A stretch of DNA of 64,000 nucleotides, from the NCBI GenBank assembly GCA_040766135.1, contig JAXGRA010000003.1, forward strand, positions 124,001 through 188,000, written 5' to 3'. The notes under the pieces were generated by a model. It was not told where the DNA came from, ran no database searches, and was given only the letters and a program-made list of their open reading frames with translations. Numbering within the stretch: the stretch's first letter is position 1; each line of letters starts with the position of its first letter. Below are positions 33,070 through 42,776 of this stretch, in pieces. This stretch comes from JAGVSV01 sp040766135 (lineage in GTDB: Bacteria > Bacillota > Clostridia > Christensenellales > Aristaeellaceae). Made by a program: the position numbers and the translations under genes.

Positions 33070-34329
33070 GTGCGTAAGCTGCTGCTCCGTCATCCGTTAA
33101 TCCGCACGCTGACCGAACTGCGTGGAAACACCCTGGCCTGTGTGTGGACGGAACCCTTGTGGGGCCTGTCCATGAACCTGTGCCTGCCGTATGCCTCGGT
33201 GTACATGCTGGCCCTGGGGTTAAGCGATGCCCAGGTGGGGCTGGTGGCGTCCATCTACATGTTTTCGCAGACGATTTTTGCGTTTTTGTCGGGTGCCATC
33301 ACGGATCGGTATGGGCGCAGGCTCAGCACCGCACTGTTTGATTTTATCGCCTATAGCATTCCCTGCCTGATCTGGGCCAGCAGCCAGGGCTTTTGGTTTT
33401 TTGCGGTGGCGGCGCTGCTCAACGGCGTGATGAAAGTGCCCACGGTGGCCTGGAGCTGCCTGGTGGTGGAGGATGCCCCGCGCGATAAAATCACGCACAT
33501 CTATTCCTGGATTACCATTGGGGCCAACATGTCGGCGCTGTTTGCACCCATATCGTCCATTTTGGTGTCCCGGCTTACGCTCGTCCCGGCCATTCGCATT
33601 CTGTACATCAATGCGTTTGTGGTGATGACGCTGAAAATATTCCTGCTGTACAAGTTTACGACCGAAACAAGCACTGGTCTAAAGCGCATGGAGGCTGTCC
33701 GGGGCATGATCTGGGGGCAGCAGCTGCGCGGCTACAAGGGCACGTTCAAAAGCATTCTGACCTCGCCGGCCACGATCTTCGCCATCATCATCAGCATTTT
33801 GGTGGAGATTGTCACCATGATCAATATGACGTTCTGGCAGATCATTGCCTCCCGCCGCATCGGCATCCCCGATACGATGCTGCCCATCTTTCCGATGGTG
33901 AAAAGCCTGCTGGTCATTGTATTGTTTTTTACCGTGCTGGCGCGTATCCAGCAGGCGCGGCCCATTGTGCCGCTGGCGGGCGGGTTTATCAGCGCCATTG
34001 TCAGCGCGCTGCTGCTGATCAGTGTGCCTGGCGCCGGGTTGACGGGCTATGTGGTGTTGGGTGTATCCCTGCTCCTTGAATCGCTGGGGTATTCCGTGCT
34101 GTCCACCATGCGCGAATCGCTGGTGGCCACCAGCGTCAACCCTGATGACCGCTCGCGCATCATGGCGCTGCTGCAAACCAGCGTCATGCTGGTCAGCGTG
34201 CCGTTTGGGTATATTGCGGGCCTGTTAAGCGACCTTAACCGCGCGCTGCCGTTTGTGCTCAACATGGTGCTGCTGTTGCTGGGCCTGCTGGCTGCGGTGG
34301 TGTTTTTCAGAAAAGAGAAGCACGCTTGA
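33070..34329 (+). CDS. MFS transporter
   Basis: A 419-residue major facilitator with about 12 transmembrane segments. Motif A appears as SGAITDRYGRRLSTALFD between helices 2 and 3. The N-terminal part has LYASVYMLALGLSDAQVGLVAS. It is an efflux or uptake porter of unknown substrate. The GTG at 33070 was chosen because AAAGGA lies six bases upstream, whereas the earlier ATG lacks one. An intrinsic terminator follows at 34402. Confidence 0.85.
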   Translation: MRKLLLRHPLIRTLTELRGNTLACVWTEPLWGLSMNLCLPYASVYMLALGLSDAQVGLVASIYMFSQTIFAFLSGAITDRYGRRLSTALFDFIAYSIPCLIWASSQGFWFFAVAALLNGVMKVPTVAWSCLVVEDAPRDKITHIYSWITIGANMSALFAPISSILVSRLTLVPAIRILYINAFVVMTLKIFLLYKFTTETSTGLKRMEAVRGMIWGQQLRGYKGTFKSILTSPATIFAIIISILVEIVTMINMTFWQIIASRRIGIPDTMLPIFPMVKSLLVIVLFFTVLARIQQARPIVPLAGGFISAIVSALLLISVPGAGLTGYVVLGVSLLLESLGYSVLSTMRESLVATSVNPDDRSRIMALLQTSVMLVSVPFGYIAGLLSDLNRALPFVLNMVLLLLGLLAAVVFFRKEKHA

Positions 34330-34401
34330 GCGTTTATCCAGACGAAAAGAGGAATAGACAAAAACTCCGGTGAAGCAACCGAGATTTTATCTGCAATGTA
34401 A

Positions 34402-34431
34402 GGAAGCGTCTGCAAGGCCGCTTCCTTTTTT
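34402..34431 (+). terminator. Intrinsic terminator after MFS gene
   Basis: GGAAGCG (34402-34408) pairs with CGCTTCC (34419-34425), followed by six T. It lies 70 bp after the MFS stop. The rest of 34330-34590 contains only this and the next promoter. Confidence 0.85.
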
Positions 34432-34515
34432 ATCCCATAATAGGGCGCTAAATTCCCACATGGGTGGTAGGCTGGCCCATATTTGGGCGAAAAAACAATA
34501 ATTTTTGCATGCGTC

Positions 34516-34544
34516 TTGCATTTTTCGTCCCAAAGAGATATTGT
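34516..34544 (+). promoter_or_regulatory. Promoter of the CHAP-protein gene
   Basis: TTGCAT (34516-34521) and TATTGT (34539-34544) are separated by 17 bp, 47 bp before the start codon. It is a moderate sigma-A-type match. No operator was recognised. Confidence 0.45.
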
Positions 34545-34590
34545 ATACATAAATCAGGGCATAGCCTCGACCTAAGGGGAGGGATCGCCA

Positions 34591-36288
34591 ATGAAACGGA
34601 TGATTGTAATCGCGCTGTTCGCCGTGATGCTGCTTGGATGTGTGTCCGGCGTTGCGGAATATCAGACGCTGCGGCCAGGCGCACGCGGGGAAGCCGTGGT
34701 GCAGCTGCAGCAGGCGCTGACGGCCCAGGGATACGCGCTGACCGCCGATGGCGTATATGGCCGCGCCACGCGCGCGGCGGTACTGAACTATCAGCGCGCG
34801 CAGGGGTTGCGGCGCGATGGCATCGCCGGCCGCCAGACGCAGGCACGCCTGTACGCAGGGCAGGGCACGCCTGCCGCTTCTACAACTCCAGATGCGCCTG
34901 CCGCACAGCCCGCTGCCCCGGCACAACCGGCAACGACCAATTATGGCACCGTGCGCCCGGGCGCGCGCGGCCAGGCCGTTACCGCGCTGCAGCAGGCGCT
35001 GATCCGGCACGGATATAAATTGACCGCCGATGGTATCTATGGCCGCGCTACCCGGCAGGCCGTGCGTGCGTTCCAGCAAAAGCATAAGCTGAAGGTGGAC
35101 GGCATCGTAGGCAGCCAAACCTGGGCGCTGTTGCTGGCGGACAGCACCGCGCCCGCTGACACCGCGCCACCCCAGGACGCTGCACCATCTACCGACACCA
35201 CACCGCCTGCTGCATCTGCCGATACCGCGCCGCTGCTGCCCGCAGCACCGGGCGCCGAGGCCTCCGTTGCGCGCACGCTAAGCCGCGGCAGCAAGTCCAA
35301 GCAGGTGCGCCTGCTGCAAGCCGCGCTGGGCAAGGCCGGGGTGGCCGCGCTGGCCACCGATGGCGATTATGGCAGAAAAACTGTGGGTGCCGTGCGCGCA
35401 TTCCAGGGGCAATACGGCCTGATGCAAACAGGCTCGGCTGATCCCACCACGCTGGCGCTGGTGTATGCCAAATCCGGCACGCCCAGCGATGCGCTGCTGG
35501 CCACCGGCATCAACGCCACCGCCCGCACGGCCACCATCCGCAGCGGTGCCAGCAGTGCAGCCAGCGCCGTGCAAAATGTGCCCGCAGGCGCTGCTGTGAC
35601 CATCCTGCGCAGCCAAAACGGTTGGTACCATGTATCCTACAAGCAGCGCAGTGGCTATCTGCCCGCTGATTCCGTGCGCATCATTGACCGCCCGGCACCG
35701 CTTATCAACCTTTCGCGCGCGTATGGCGAGGGGGCCTATGCGCTGACCGGCGATAAAAAGGCCGACCTGCTGGGCGTTGCGTTTACGCAGTTGGGCTTTG
35801 CAGGCGGCAGTAGCAGCGTGCAGGTGCTGTCCGGCACCGGCCCCGGCGGCCCCTACTCCAAATACGGGGCGGCTTATAACGACCCCGGCGAATCGTACTG
35901 CTCTTACTTTGTGTCCTGGTCTGCGCGCAAGGCCGGCATTGATGCAAGCATCATCAACGACGCCCGCGATGTGGATGGCCTGTTCTACGACGCACAGCAC
36001 GCGTTTGTCTACTTCGGCACGCCCACACCCACCCAGGTGCAGGCGCAAAAGCTAAGCGCTGCCTGCCGTGTGGACAGGGCGTCCTACACCCCCGAGGCCG
36101 GCGACCTCATCTACCTGCGCTGGGACGGCGCGCGCGCCACCACCACGTTCTCGCACATTGGCATTGTGTATGATGTGGATGCCAATTATGTCTACACGCT
36201 GGAAGGCGCTGCCGCCGGCCATGTGGACACCCGCATGTACAAGTTGACGGATTCCGACATTGTGGGGTACGCTAAGCCTAAATACTAA
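34591..36288 (+). CDS. Cell-wall protein: three peptidoglycan-binding domains, SH3, CHAP-like
   Basis: A 565-residue exported protein. The signal peptide MKRMIVIALFAVMLLGCVSG has a possible lipobox LLGC. There are three peptidoglycan-binding domains at about 25-85 (LRPGARGEAVVQLQQAL), 118-180 (VRPGARGQAVTALQQAL) and 228-295 (LSRGSKSKQVRLLQAAL), joined by Ala/Pro/Thr-rich linkers. A bacterial SH3 domain follows (about 300-355). The C-terminal amidase-like domain has YCSYFVSWSARKAG (Cys) and FSHIGIVYDV (His), of the CHAP/NlpC type. It probably hydrolyses peptidoglycan cross-links outside the membrane. GGAGGG precedes the ATG. Confidence 0.85.
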   Translation: MKRMIVIALFAVMLLGCVSGVAEYQTLRPGARGEAVVQLQQALTAQGYALTADGVYGRATRAAVLNYQRAQGLRRDGIAGRQTQARLYAGQGTPAASTTPDAPAAQPAAPAQPATTNYGTVRPGARGQAVTALQQALIRHGYKLTADGIYGRATRQAVRAFQQKHKLKVDGIVGSQTWALLLADSTAPADTAPPQDAAPSTDTTPPAASADTAPLLPAAPGAEASVARTLSRGSKSKQVRLLQAALGKAGVAALATDGDYGRKTVGAVRAFQGQYGLMQTGSADPTTLALVYAKSGTPSDALLATGINATARTATIRSGASSAASAVQNVPAGAAVTILRSQNGWYHVSYKQRSGYLPADSVRIIDRPAPLINLSRAYGEGAYALTGDKKADLLGVAFTQLGFAGGSSSVQVLSGTGPGGPYSKYGAAYNDPGESYCSYFVSWSARKAGIDASIINDARDVDGLFYDAQHAFVYFGTPTPTQVQAQKLSAACRVDRASYTPEAGDLIYLRWDGARATTTFSHIGIVYDVDANYVYTLEGAAAGHVDTRMYKLTDSDIVGYAKPKY

Positions 36289-36303
36289 ATCTACGGAGGG
36301 AAC

Positions 36304-37146
36304 ATGTTTAAACTTGGCTTCATCGACTACTTCCTGGACGAATGGCACGCCAACCAATACCCCAACTGGATTAAGGAAGCATCGGGCGGGGACATGGCCG
36401 TCACGCATGCTTTTGGGCTGATCGACGGCCCGGGCGGCAAGCTGACCAGCGCAGCCTGGTGCGAAAAGCACGGCGTTGTGCACTGCAAAACCATAGAGGA
36501 ACTGATCGCCGCCTGCGACGGGCTGATTGTGCTCTCGCCCGATAACCCGGAGATGCACCTGCAGCTGTGCGAAAAACCGCTGCAAAGCGGCAAGCCCACC
36601 TATGTGGACAAAACCTTCTCGCCCGATCTGGCCACGGCGCAGGCCATTTTTGACATTGCCGCGCAGCACAACACGCCCTGCTACTCCACCAGCGCGCTGC
36701 GCTATGCCAGCGAATATCAGGGCATCGACACCGCCGCCATCACCGCCTTGCGCAGCTACGGGCCGGGCACGCTGGGCAACTACAGCGTGCACCAGTTAGA
36801 GCCCCTGTGCATGCTGATGCAGGCAGCGCCCGCGCGCGTGCTGTGCCTGACGGGCGACAAATGCGTCAGCATGCTGGTGCAGTTTGCCGATGGCCGCCAC
36901 GCCACCGTCAGCAACTTTGAGCAGGGCAGCGGGTTCAAAATGGATATATGCACGGGCCAAGGCGTCACGGAATTAACGATACAGTCCGACTTCTTCAAGG
37001 AGTTCATTAAAGTGCTGGTGCAGTTTTTCCGCGACAGCAAGGTGTCCGTACCCCATGCCGACACGCTGCGCATCATGGCCCTGCGCGAAGCCGCGCTGCG
37101 CGCCGCGCAAACGCCGGGCCAGTGGGTGGAGGTACCGGGAAAATAA
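36304..37146 (+). CDS. Short Gfo/Idh/MocA-like oxidoreductase
   Basis: A 280-residue protein, shorter than the usual 330-380. It has MFKLGFIDYFLDEWHANQYP at the start, LIVLSPDNPEMHLQLCEKPL, and SGKPTYVDKTFSPDLATAQA, where the Lys of VDKTF stands in place of the usual EKP Lys. It is a probable NAD-linked oxidoreductase-like protein of unknown substrate. GGAGGG precedes the ATG, 15 bp after the cell-wall protein gene, so they may share a transcript. The C-terminal domain is reduced. Confidence 0.65.
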   Translation: MFKLGFIDYFLDEWHANQYPNWIKEASGGDMAVTHAFGLIDGPGGKLTSAAWCEKHGVVHCKTIEELIAACDGLIVLSPDNPEMHLQLCEKPLQSGKPTYVDKTFSPDLATAQAIFDIAAQHNTPCYSTSALRYASEYQGIDTAAITALRSYGPGTLGNYSVHQLEPLCMLMQAAPARVLCLTGDKCVSMLVQFADGRHATVSNFEQGSGFKMDICTGQGVTELTIQSDFFKEFIKVLVQFFRDSKVSVPHADTLRIMALREAALRAAQTPGQWVEVPGK

Positions 37147-37185
37147 GATCAAAGGTCATATAGATATCGGCTCAGAATGCCAAGA

Positions 37186-37218
37186 AATACGCGTTTGTCA
37201 ATTCGACAAGCGCGTATT
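37186..37218. terminator. Strong inverted repeat, terminator candidate
   Basis: AATACGCGTTTGTC (37186-37199) and GACAAGCGCGTATT (37205-37218) form a 14-bp stem with one wobble and a five-base loop. There is no U-tract on the plus strand. It lies 40 bp past the oxidoreductase stop and 105 bp before the GH5 start, so it could end the first transcript or act as an operator. Confidence 0.45.
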
Positions 37219-37324
37219 CATATTGCTCTGGCTCAATAAAAATGTAACGTTTTATTCGCACACTATGGTATGATGCAATCACAAATACAAGCCATTATCC
37301 GGTTGCTTCAGGAGGGGGATACAT

Positions 37325-38608
37325 ATGACAAATCATAATCCAAGATACCCGCTAAACGCGGGGCAACTGACGCCCGATGGCATGCGCCTGCTGCATCAGG
37401 GGCAGCCGGTGCAGCTGCGCGGCATCAATCTGGTGGACAAGGGGCACAAAACTGCGGACGGATGGCGGTTTATTCCCCGCTGGCCGCAGCAATTGTGGCA
37501 GCGGTTTGCGCAGGGCGGCATGAACGTGGTGCGCTTGGGCGTTATCTGGGCGGCTATTGAACCTGCTCCGGGCGCATACGATAAAAAATACCTTGACTTT
37601 ATTGAACAACAGCTGGATCTGGCCGCGCAGGCCGGGATTGCGGTCATTTTGGACATGCACCAGGATCTGTATGCGCAGCGGTATGCCGATGGCGCGCCGG
37701 ATTGGGCGGTGCTGACCGATACACCGTTTACTCCCACCGCGCTGTGGAGCGATGCCTATCTGACCTCCCAGGCCGTGCAGCAGTGCTGGGATGCGTTCTG
37801 GAGCGACCAGCCCGTCCCCCAAACCGGCATCGGCTTGCAGCAGCATTTTGCCGCCACCTGGCGCATGCTGGCGCAGTGCTTTGGCGGCCATCCGGCGCTG
37901 CTGGGCTATGACATCCTGAATGAGCCCGCGCCGGGCAGCGAGATACTGGAGATGTTTGCATTGCTGATGCACCATGCGCTGGCGGATCTTTCGGGCAAGG
38001 AAAAGGATGCGCTGGGCATCGTTTCTGACGATGTTGCGGCCATGGCCGCCGTGTTTGCCGACCCTGTGCGCAAGCTGCGCTGGCTGGACATCCTCAATGA
38101 CAGCGCGCGCTATGAAAAAATCGGGCGCAGCAGCCAGGAGCCGGTCATGCGCTTTGAGCGTGAAACCTTAGGGCCGTTCTACAGCCGTGTGACCGCCGCC
38201 ATCCGGCAGGAGGACAGCACCACATTTTTGCTGCGCGGGCACAATTACATCAGCAACATCGGCGTGCCGCCCGGCCTTGCCGCCATTACCATTGACGGGC
38301 AGCAGGATGCCCGGCAGATATTTGCGCCGCACGGCTATGACCTGGTGGTGGACACGCCGGACGTGCCCCTGGCCAGCAACAGCCGCGCGCACAGCATCTT
38401 TGCCCGCCACCGTGAAACGCAGCAGGCTATCAACCTGCCCGCTATCGTGACCGAGTGGGGCGGGTTTGATGCATCGCCCGTGGCCTTTACACACGGGCAA
38501 TACCTGATTGATTTGTTTGAAGGGTGGGGCTGGGGGCATACTTATTGGTGCTACACGGACGAATTTTTTGACGCCCCCATGGCGCAGGTGCTGGCTCAAC
38601 TGTCCTAA
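37325..38608 (+). CDS. Glycoside hydrolase family 5 (endoglycosylceramidase-like)
   Basis: A 427-residue GH5-type enzyme. It has VRLGVIWAAIEPAPGAYDKK, the catalytic acid/base Glu in YDILNEPAPG and the nucleophile Glu in IVTEWGGFDASP. The N-terminal LRGINLVDKGHK resembles the endoglycoceramidase-like group. No signal peptide was seen, so it acts in the cytoplasm on an imported glycoside or is exported by another route. AGGAGGGG is upstream. It converges on the AraC gene with two bases between the stop codons. Confidence 0.82.
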   Translation: MTNHNPRYPLNAGQLTPDGMRLLHQGQPVQLRGINLVDKGHKTADGWRFIPRWPQQLWQRFAQGGMNVVRLGVIWAAIEPAPGAYDKKYLDFIEQQLDLAAQAGIAVILDMHQDLYAQRYADGAPDWAVLTDTPFTPTALWSDAYLTSQAVQQCWDAFWSDQPVPQTGIGLQQHFAATWRMLAQCFGGHPALLGYDILNEPAPGSEILEMFALLMHHALADLSGKEKDALGIVSDDVAAMAAVFADPVRKLRWLDILNDSARYEKIGRSSQEPVMRFERETLGPFYSRVTAAIRQEDSTTFLLRGHNYISNIGVPPGLAAITIDGQQDARQIFAPHGYDLVVDTPDVPLASNSRAHSIFARHRETQQAINLPAIVTEWGGFDASPVAFTHGQYLIDLFEGWGWGHTYWCYTDEFFDAPMAQVLAQLS

Positions 38609-38610
38609 TT

Positions 38611-39450
38611 TTACCGCAGCGCCCGGCGTACTTCGCTGGGCGGGGTGCCCATGCGCTTTTTGAATAAACGCGAAAAATACAGGGGGTCTGCATAGCCCAC
38701 GGCGCGTGCCACCTGCGTGACGCTCATGTCGGTGCGGGTGAGCAGCTCCATTGCGCTGCGCATGCGCAGGCGGATCAGGTATTCCTTGGGCGGAATGCCT
38801 GTGCAGGCGCGGAACAGCGCGGAGTATCGGCTTACGCTCAAAAACTCCATGTTGGCCAGCTCTGTAAGCGTGATGGGGCCGCCATAGTTGGCTTCCATAT
38901 GCGTCAGTGACCGGCGGATGGGTGCGGTGGCCGGGCGCACGTGCCGCCCCGCTACGGCGTGCCCCAGCGCCGAGAGCAGCACCAGCAGCCGCCCCGCGGC
39001 CTCCTCCTGCTGCCAGCCGTCCATCAGTATGAACGAATCCATCAGGCTTTGGAACGTCGCCGCCAGCGCTTCATCCAGCCCCACCGGCAGCAGTTGATCC
39101 ATGCCGATGCCCGCGCGGCGGATGCATGCAGGCGCTGCGCTGCCGGTAAAATGCGTCCAGAAATAGACCAGTTCGCCTGAGCCATCAAACTCATAAAAAT
39201 AAGCCCTGCCTGGCGGCAGGATGGCCAGATCGCCCGGGCGCATGTGCTGTTCTTGTCCGTTCAGGCGGATGCGCATGCTGCCGCGCGTGCAGTACAGCAG
39301 ATAATAATCCTTGCGCCCCTGGGGACGGTCGGACGTGAACGGCGTGCGGAACACTACCCGGCCTGCGCAATTCACCACGAGCGCCCGGTCAGACACCGCT
39401 ATGTTGCACTCGCTGTCGTTTTGGCGGTAGTAGCTCAAAGACCGTGCCAT
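38611..39450 (-). CDS. AraC-family transcriptional regulator
   Basis: A 279-residue regulator with an N-terminal cupin-like sensing domain (MRPGDLAILPPGRAYFYEF) and a C-terminal double helix-turn-helix (ITLTELANMEFLSVSRYSAL and MSVTQVARAVGYADPLYFSR with FKKRMGTPPSEVRR). It probably binds a sugar and controls the divergent isomerase and oxidoreductase genes at 39640. AAGGGGG precedes the ATG. The 190-bp divergent region contains a weak -10 TATAGT near 39577 without a good -35, as expected for AraC activation. Confidence 0.9.
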   Translation of the reverse strand: MARSLSYYRQNDSECNIAVSDRALVVNCAGRVVFRTPFTSDRPQGRKDYYLLYCTRGSMRIRLNGQEQHMRPGDLAILPPGRAYFYEFDGSGELVYFWTHFTGSAAPACIRRAGIGMDQLLPVGLDEALAATFQSLMDSFILMDGWQQEEAAGRLLVLLSALGHAVAGRHVRPATAPIRRSLTHMEANYGGPITLTELANMEFLSVSRYSALFRACTGIPPKEYLIRLRMRSAMELLTRTDMSVTQVARAVGYADPLYFSRLFKKRMGTPPSEVRRALR

Positions 39451-39639
39451 GATGATGCCCCCTTTGGACGAACGTTGCTATTGTGCATATCTTATCATTA
39501 GAACAGAGCAGGAATCAATCGATTTGTCCATGTTTGTGCGAGGAAAACACATGTACCCTTGCTGCGGACAACGCTATAGTGATTCCACAGAAGACATAGT
39601 CAGGCGCGTATAACCGAAAAGAAAGATGAGGTGCAGATC

Positions 39640-40467
39640 ATGAAAAAATCCATCAACGCCTGGACCATCCCCGATTCCTTTACGTTTGAGCAGACGTTCG
39701 CCTGTGCCGCGAAGGCGGGTTTTGACGGCATTGAGCTGAACGTGGACGCCCCCGGACACTCCGCTCATTCGCTGACCATGCAGACCACATCCGCAGAAAC
39801 AAACGCCATCTTAGAACTGAGCAAAAAGTACGGCGTGGCTGTGTCCGGCATTTCTACGTCCCTGTGGGGTCACAGCCCCATCGGCGCGGTGGAGCCGGAA
39901 AAACGCAAACAGGGCTTTGAACTGCTCAAAAAGCAGGTGGGTTTCGCGCAGGCCTTCGGGTGCGATGGCGTGCTGGTTGTGCCCGGCGGCGTAAGCGACG
40001 AGCTGTCCATCCAGGCTGCTTGGGACAGCGCGCTGGATACCCTGCGCCAATGGCAAAGCTACATTGAGGACTGTGGTGTGCTGGTAGGCGTGGAGAACGT
40101 GTGGAATAACTTCTTCATCTCCCCGTTTGACATGGCCCGCTTTTTGGATGAACTGTCCATCCGCAACCTGGGTGCATATTTTGACGTAGGCAACGTGGCC
40201 ATCTTCTCGCGTCCGGAGCACTGGATTGAGATTCTTGGCCACCGCATCCAAAAGATCCATGTCAAGGACTTCCTCAAGTCCGGTACGAACGCAGGCACGT
40301 TTGTGAACCTGATGGAGGGCAGCGTCAACTGGGACAAGGTGGTGTCCGCGCTGCGCGCCATTGGCTACAAAGGCTACCTGACGGCAGAGCTGGGGGCCAT
40401 GGAAAAGGCCAATGACTACATGATGATGATTACCGAGCGCGCGTTGGATCATATCCTTTCGCTGTGA
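39640..40467 (+). CDS. Sugar phosphate isomerase/epimerase
   Basis: A 275-residue TIM-barrel protein of the same superfamily as the gene at 23179. Metal-ligand motifs are GVLVGVENVWNNFF (Glu), LGAYFDVGNV (Asp) and RIQKIHVKDFLKSG (His/Lys). It resembles tagatose/psicose 3-epimerase-like and hydroxypyruvate isomerase-like enzymes. The ATG at 40 codons from the promoter region (39640) has GAGGTG six bases upstream; an ATG three codons earlier has none. It is followed by the Gfo/Idh/MocA gene, suggesting stepwise epimerisation and oxidation of a sugar or inositol. Confidence 0.8.
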   Translation: MKKSINAWTIPDSFTFEQTFACAAKAGFDGIELNVDAPGHSAHSLTMQTTSAETNAILELSKKYGVAVSGISTSLWGHSPIGAVEPEKRKQGFELLKKQVGFAQAFGCDGVLVVPGGVSDELSIQAAWDSALDTLRQWQSYIEDCGVLVGVENVWNNFFISPFDMARFLDELSIRNLGAYFDVGNVAIFSRPEHWIEILGHRIQKIHVKDFLKSGTNAGTFVNLMEGSVNWDKVVSALRAIGYKGYLTAELGAMEKANDYMMMITERALDHILSL

Positions 40468-40501
40468 TCAGGACATCCATTATTTTTTACGGAGGATCGC
40501 T

Positions 40502-41563
40502 ATGAAAAAGTTGGTTTTTGTGGGCTGCGGCGGCATCGCAGAGTATCACTTGGGCAACATGCTCGGCTACAAGGCGGATTTCCTGGACAAGCACGGCATT
40601 GAGCTGGCAGGTTTTTGCGATATCATCCCCGAGCGGGCACAGGCGTTTGTGGACAAGGTGGGGGCGGGCAAGGCGTATACGGACTACCGCACCATGTACG
40701 ATGAAATACAGCCGGACATCGCTTTTATCTGCATCCCGCCATACTGCCATGGCGAACTGGACCTGGAAACCTTCCGCCGCGGCATCCACGCCTATGTGGA
40801 AAAACCGGTGGCGCTGGACTTGGACCTGGCGGGGGAAATCTTAGACGTAATCCGCCGCAACAACGTGATCACCGCCGTAGGCTTTCAGTGCCGCTATGGC
40901 AGGGTATCCGATCTGGCCAGGCAGTTCTGCGCGGAGCACCGCGTTGCGTTTGTCGATATGACGCGCATGGGCGGCATCCCCGGCACGTTCTGGTGGCAGA
41001 AAAAAGAACTTTCCGGCGGGCAGATTGTGGAGCAGACCATCCACAACTTTGACATCGTGCGCTATGCATTGGGCGACCCTATCGAGGTGTGCACGTTTGG
41101 CACGCGCGGCTTTGTGGGCAACGTGCCGGATTATGACACCGAGGATCTGACTACCACCATCGTGCGCTTTGAAAACGGCGCGCTGGGCACGTTCTCCACC
41201 GGCTGCTATGCGGAAGGCCCCGGATGCTGCGAAAACAAGATCGTTTTCTCGGCCAAGGACTGCCGTCTGGACTATCACCTGATGGACAAGGTTGTGCTGT
41301 ATGACAGCAGCGCCAAGGAGGAGGAAGGAGCCTCCGTGGTCAAGGGCGATGGGCGCATGCGCGGCTCCAACAAAGGTGTGGTCACCAAGGGCGAGGGTGA
41401 CACCGGCCCCATCGCGGAGCAGACCTTCCTGAAGGCCGTGCTTACGGGCGATCCCTCCCAAATTCGCTCCCCGTATTCCGACGGTATCAAATCCCTGGCG
41501 TTCACGCTGGCCTGCAACGAGTCGATGGCCAAGGGCGGTGTCGTCCGGGTGCGCACTTTCTGA
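40502..41563 (+). CDS. Gfo/Idh/MocA family oxidoreductase
   Basis: A 353-residue NAD(P)-dependent oxidoreductase. The Rossmann start is MKKLVFVGCGGIAEYHLGNM. The catalytic Lys is in GIHAYVEKPVALDLDLAGEI. The C-terminal domain includes GGQIVEQTIHNFDIVRYALG. It oxidises or reduces a cyclic polyol or sugar. CGGAGG lies 7 bp before the ATG. It is the last gene of the AraC-linked operon, ended by a terminator. Confidence 0.88.
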   Translation: MKKLVFVGCGGIAEYHLGNMLGYKADFLDKHGIELAGFCDIIPERAQAFVDKVGAGKAYTDYRTMYDEIQPDIAFICIPPYCHGELDLETFRRGIHAYVEKPVALDLDLAGEILDVIRRNNVITAVGFQCRYGRVSDLARQFCAEHRVAFVDMTRMGGIPGTFWWQKKELSGGQIVEQTIHNFDIVRYALGDPIEVCTFGTRGFVGNVPDYDTEDLTTTIVRFENGALGTFSTGCYAEGPGCCENKIVFSAKDCRLDYHLMDKVVLYDSSAKEEEGASVVKGDGRMRGSNKGVVTKGEGDTGPIAEQTFLKAVLTGDPSQIRSPYSDGIKSLAFTLACNESMAKGGVVRVRTF

Positions 41564-41625
41564 CCTTTGAGGCGTTCTGCAAAACGTGTTTTTGCCGGTT
41601 GCATAATCCCTTAGTAGGACATAAT

Positions 41626-41665
41626 GGAGCCTAAACCGTGGAAACACGGCAAGGGCTCCGTTTTT
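41626..41665 (+). terminator. Intrinsic terminator after oxidoreductase operon
   Basis: A nested hairpin: GGAGCC (41626-41631) pairs with GGCTCC (41654-41659), and inside it CCGTG pairs with CACGG around a GAAA tetraloop. GTTTTT follows. The remaining 41666-41778 shows nothing else. Confidence 0.88.
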
Positions 41666-41778
41666 GTACACACTGGCTCAATGATGTTGATACTGCAATA
41701 GGAATCCGGGCATCCACACTTACTTCCATTTTTTATCTTCACTGTGGAACTTACTTGGCTGTGTCTGTTTAAATATCG

Positions 41779-42681
41779 CTATTTTCGCAACGCCTGCACC
41801 GCCCGGCGCACAAACCCCTGGTACGCGTCCAGCGCCTCACGCACAGCATCGGCCGGGGCGCCGGTTTCGTGCATCACGATGGCGGTTTTGACGTTTTGCC
41901 CGGCGGCCTCGTACAGCGCTTCGGCCTCGGGGCGCTCGATATGCAGCGCGTTTTGCACGATGCGGATGGCGCGGTCTTTCAGCTTGTTGTTGCTGGGCTT
42001 CATGTCCACCATCAGGTTGCCGTATACCTTGCCAAGCTGCACCATGGTCAGCGTGCTGATCATGTTCAGCGCCATTTTGGTGGCCGTCCCGGCCTTGAGC
42101 CGCGTGGAGCCTGATAAAATTTCAGGCCCGGTGGGCATTTCGATGGCGATATCGGCGTGTTGGGACAGCGTAGCGCCGGTGTTGCAGCTCATCGCGATGG
42201 TCAGCGCGCCCTGTGACCGCGCATAGTCCAGCGCGCCCACGCAGTAGGGCGCATAGCCGCTGGCGCTGATGCCCACCACGCAGTCCTTTTCTGTCAGCTC
42301 AATAGCACGCAAATTATTTTCGCCCAGCTCGGGCTTGTCCTCGGCGTTTTCAGTGGCATGGCGCAGCGCGCGGTCGCCGCCGGCGATGAGGCCCACCACT
42401 AAGTTGCCGTCCACGCCAAAGGTGGGCGGACACTCCGATGCATCCAGCACGCCCAGCCGCCCGCTGGTGCCCGCGCCCATGTAAATCAACCGCCCGCCGA
42501 CCTTGAGGCGCGCGGAAACGCCCTCCACGGCCTGCGCGATGGCGGGCAATGCTTGCTCTACGGCCTCGGCGACGGCGCGGTCAATCTGGTTCATCAGCGC
42601 GGCGGCCTGAAGCGGGGTCAGCGTGTCCAGCGCTAAGCTGTCGGGGTGTACCTGTTCGGTCTGCAGGCGGTCAAATTGCAT
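41779..42681 (-). CDS. murQ: N-acetylmuramic acid 6-phosphate etherase
   Basis: A 300-residue SIS-fold lyase that cleaves the lactyl ether of MurNAc 6-phosphate to give GlcNAc 6-phosphate, for peptidoglycan recycling. Signatures are YMGAGTSGRLGVLDASECPP with the catalytic Glu, VGISASGYAPYCVGAL, and the C-terminal helical region RIVQNALHIERPEAE. It is of full length. It is divergent from a decayed N-acetylhexosamine kinase gene, a usual MurQ partner. Confidence 0.96.
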   Translation of the reverse strand: MQFDRLQTEQVHPDSLALDTLTPLQAAALMNQIDRAVAEAVEQALPAIAQAVEGVSARLKVGGRLIYMGAGTSGRLGVLDASECPPTFGVDGNLVVGLIAGGDRALRHATENAEDKPELGENNLRAIELTEKDCVVGISASGYAPYCVGALDYARSQGALTIAMSCNTGATLSQHADIAIEMPTGPEILSGSTRLKAGTATKMALNMISTLTMVQLGKVYGNLMVDMKPSNNKLKDRAIRIVQNALHIERPEAEALYEAAGQNVKTAIVMHETGAPADAVREALDAYQGFVRRAVQALRK

Positions 42682-42776
42682 CGATATGCCCTCCCATGCG
42701 CGTATTTATGGTATGATTATAGTATCGATTGATAAACATCACAACGCCGCACATGCGGCGCACAACGGGAGGAACC